DNA from: Rhodospirillales bacterium
GTDB lineage: Bacteria > Pseudomonadota > Alphaproteobacteria > Rhodospirillales > 2-12-FULL-67-15
NCBI GenBank assembly: GCA_016872535.1
Contig: VGZQ01000031.1
Span: forward strand, 1 to 34,110
Length of the DNA: 34,110 nucleotides
Reading direction: 5' to 3'
Both the position numbers and the translations under genes were made by a program. Of the stretch, positions 32,855-34,110 are shown piece after piece. The notes beneath the pieces are model-generated. The model worked only from the letters and a program-made list of their open reading frames with translations, searched no databases and had not been told where the DNA came from. Within the stretch, counting starts at the first letter, position 1, and every line of letters begins with the position of its first letter.

Positions 32855-33853
32855 TTACTGCCTCAGGGAGCGGGATTCCGCCCCGCCCTGAGGATTGTTG
32901 CCGCCGTGAATATTGGTGTGGCAGTTGACGCAGGAGCGGCCCAAGGCCATCGCGCCCGTCCCCGTGCTGAACGTGAGCGTCGGCGAATCGGCGCGGTGGC
33001 TGGTCGGCTCGTGGCATTGCTGGCACAGGAACGGCGCGCGCCATTTGAGCATGCTGGCGACGTTGGTGCCGTGCGGGTTATGGCAATGGCCGCAGTTCTC
33101 GGTCACCGGCTGGTGGTTCCAGATGAACGGCCCGCGCTTTTCGGCGTGGCATTGGAAGCAGGTGTCGTTGACCGTGCCGCGCACCACCATGCTCGGTCCC
33201 GGCGAGCCGTGCGGGTTATGGCAGTCCGAGCACGTCACCTTGCCCTCGAGGATCGGATGGCGGGACGGCTTGGAAACCTCCATCCGCTTGTCCTTGTGGC
33301 AATCGAAGCAGACCTGGGCCTGTTCCTTCTTGTCGCGGACCTTGTCGTGGCCGGTGTGGACCTGATGGCAGGACGTGCACGTCACGTCGCGCGCGGCGTG
33401 GGTGCCTTCGTGCCAGAACATGCGCGTCTTGCCCTCGTGGCAGGTGAGGCAGGCGGCGCTTTGCACGTCGGCCGGGGTCTTGGACTTCTTGCCGAAGCTG
33501 CGGTCGACGGGGGGCCGGGCGGCGACGTCGGCGGGCTTGTTGACGTGGGTCGGGCTTTCCCCGTGGCAGCTGGTGCAGGTCGGCGTGCGGTTGTCCGCTT
33601 TCGTGCCGTGCTTGGTGCGGCCGATGGAGAGAACCGGGTAAGCCTCGGCTTCGTCGTGGCAGCGGGTGCAGACCGCGTCGCCCTTGAGCACCAGATCCGG
33701 GCGCGGCGCGCGCGTCGTGGCGGCCTGCGCCTGGGCGAGCGTGGTCGCGGAAGAAGGAGCGGAAGGAGCGGAATAGGATTGAGCGTGAGCGCTTCCCGTT
33801 AAGAGAAAAAACGCTAACGCCGACAACAATATTTTGGCCGAATCGCTGACCAT
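32855..33853 (-). CDS. Decaheme c-type cytochrome, MtrA/PioA (DmsE) family
   Basis: The product has 332 residues. The signal peptide MVSDSAKILLSALAFFLLTG ends in SAHA. Ten CxxCH motifs are present: CTRCH, CTSCH, CLTCH, CTSCH, CFDCH, CSDCH, CFQCH, CGHCH, CQQCH and CVNCH, spread over residues 60-320, the standard MtrA count and spacing. An N-terminal Ser/Ala/Thr-rich linker of about 30 residues precedes the first heme, similar to the extended PioA/MtoA forms. It would sit inside the MtrB-type barrel and form the heme wire through the outer membrane, for Fe(II) oxidation or for reduction of external acceptors. It is the first gene of the operon. Only 130 bp separate its start from the IS at 33984. 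Confidence 0.94.
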   Translation of the reverse strand: MVSDSAKILLSALAFFLLTGSAHAQSYSAPSAPSSATTLAQAQAATTRAPRPDLVLKGDAVCTRCHDEAEAYPVLSIGRTKHGTKADNRTPTCTSCHGESPTHVNKPADVAARPPVDRSFGKKSKTPADVQSAACLTCHEGKTRMFWHEGTHAARDVTCTSCHQVHTGHDKVRDKKEQAQVCFDCHKDKRMEVSKPSRHPILEGKVTCSDCHNPHGSPGPSMVVRGTVNDTCFQCHAEKRGPFIWNHQPVTENCGHCHNPHGTNVASMLKWRAPFLCQQCHEPTSHRADSPTLTFSTGTGAMALGRSCVNCHTNIHGGNNPQGGAESRSLRQ

Positions 33854-33983
33854 CAGGCCCCCGAGCAGCCCCTCGCTTAGCGTGTCGGCCCCGCAGCCGA
33901 CCCCTGAAATTGCATGTGCCGGTCGGGTCCAGTAAAGAACAGAATGCCTGGAAAAAACCCCATTATTCGTTTTTGTTTCTGGC
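33854..33983 (-). promoter_or_regulatory. Promoter region of the extracellular electron transfer operon (130 bp)
   Basis: This 130-bp gap lies between the IS end and the decaheme cytochrome start. The distal part is AT-richer (CATTATTCGTTTTTGTTTCT) and may hold the promoter; no clear FNR-type box is present. Any upstream operator further out has been separated or replaced by the IS. Confidence 0.3.
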
Positions 33984-34110
33984 TAGGGTCCGGACTCAAT
34001 TGGCCCACCATACTACGGCGGCGGCCAAGAACACGCCGGAGAGGAAGACGTCGGCGCGTTTGTCGTAACGGGTGGCGATCCGCCGGAAGTCCTTGAGACG
34101 ACAGAACATG
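33984..34110 (-). mobile_element. IS5-family insertion sequence, 3' end (truncated by window edge)
   Basis: The terminal inverted repeat at 33984-34001 (TAGGGTCCGGACTCAATT) matches the IS end at 165-182. The transposase C-terminus lies just inside it, in the same orientation as the fragment at the left edge. Both window ends are therefore fragments of the same or a very similar IS, in direct orientation. Confidence 0.85.
33996..34109 (-). CDS. IS5-family transposase, C-terminal fragment (partial)
   Basis: The last 37 residues are MFCRLKDFRRIATRYDKRAD followed by VFLSGVFLAAAVVWWAN and a TGA stop. 'N-M-F-C-R-L-K-D-F/W-R-R-I-A-T-R-Y-D' is the conserved C-terminal segment of IS427-type IS5 transposases, including the final region after the catalytic glutamate. 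The upstream part is outside the window, so the first Met here is internal to the real protein. Confidence 0.88.
   Translation of the reverse strand: MFCRLKDFRRIATRYDKRADVFLSGVFLAAAVVWWAN

Noticed and set aside
30833-33802. A 989-codon open frame on the plus strand across the cytochrome operon
   Set aside because: It is the antisense of the decaheme cytochrome and MtrB-type genes, which have clear heme motifs, signal peptides and barrel ends. The plus-strand product has no recognisable domain.

Overview
The window looks like chromosomal DNA of a GC-rich alphaproteobacterium, most likely Rhodospirillales-like (inferred). The main support is the conserved block mnmE-mnmG-rsmG-parA-parB next to holA-lptE-leuS-DUF3576, an arrangement typical of alphaproteobacteria near the replication origin. 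Two parS sites lie within this block. No rRNA, tRNA or CRISPR array was seen, and no gene-free stretch exceeds about 220 bp.

Layout. 1-182 is the 5' end of an IS5-family insertion sequence, and 33984-34110 is the 3' end of a matching one, so both ends of the window lie in IS copies. 183-1100 is an AT-richer accessory island: a dCTP-deaminase-like gene cut by the IS, a small partner gene, and a divergent ribbon-helix-helix-like regulator with a palindromic operator. 1147-4030 is an operon for a divergent B-type (ba3-like) heme-copper oxidase relative whose predicted active-site ligands are altered. 4078-6964 holds qor, ogt and a Na+/H+ antiporter-like gene. 7031-7547 is an FNR-type box and a universal stress protein. 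7564-10340 holds a YyaL/SSP411-like thioredoxin-domain protein, a DUF6489 protein and a thioredoxin-like ferredoxin. 10400-18005 holds tRNA-modification and rRNA-methylation genes, parAB and a glycosyltransferase. 18014-23370 (minus strand) holds holA, lptE, leuS, a DUF3576 lipoprotein gene and thiE. 23450-29141 holds yggS, a YkuD transpeptidase, an unknown repeat-bearing protein, ribA, an OmpR-type regulator, a predicted small RNA or terminator array and lolA. 29258-33853 holds a DM13 protein gene and an operon for extracellular electron transfer: decaheme MtrA/PioA-type cytochrome, MtrB/PioB-type porin, monoheme cytochrome c and tetraheme NapC/CymA-type cytochrome.

The most unusual feature is a family of palindromic elements with a 48-bp repeat unit, present as eight copies at six loci. 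Seven copies lie inside genes (ogt, the thioredoxin-domain gene, the glycosyltransferase, the 24799-26049 gene and lolA). Every genic copy has a length divisible by three (48, 51 or 75 bp) and is read without stops. The only intergenic copy, in the leuS leader, is 50 bp long. All copies in forward orientation relative to their gene use the same reading frame, giving a 16-residue Arg/Asp/Pro-rich insert. This resembles the Rickettsia and Wolbachia palindromic elements that invade protein genes, but the sequence is one I do not recognise.

Together the genes suggest a facultatively anaerobic respirer that can exchange electrons with extracellular or mineral substrates. The electron path would run quinone pool - NapC/CymA-type cytochrome - periplasmic cytochrome c - MtrAB, in either direction. 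The direction cannot be told from sequence.
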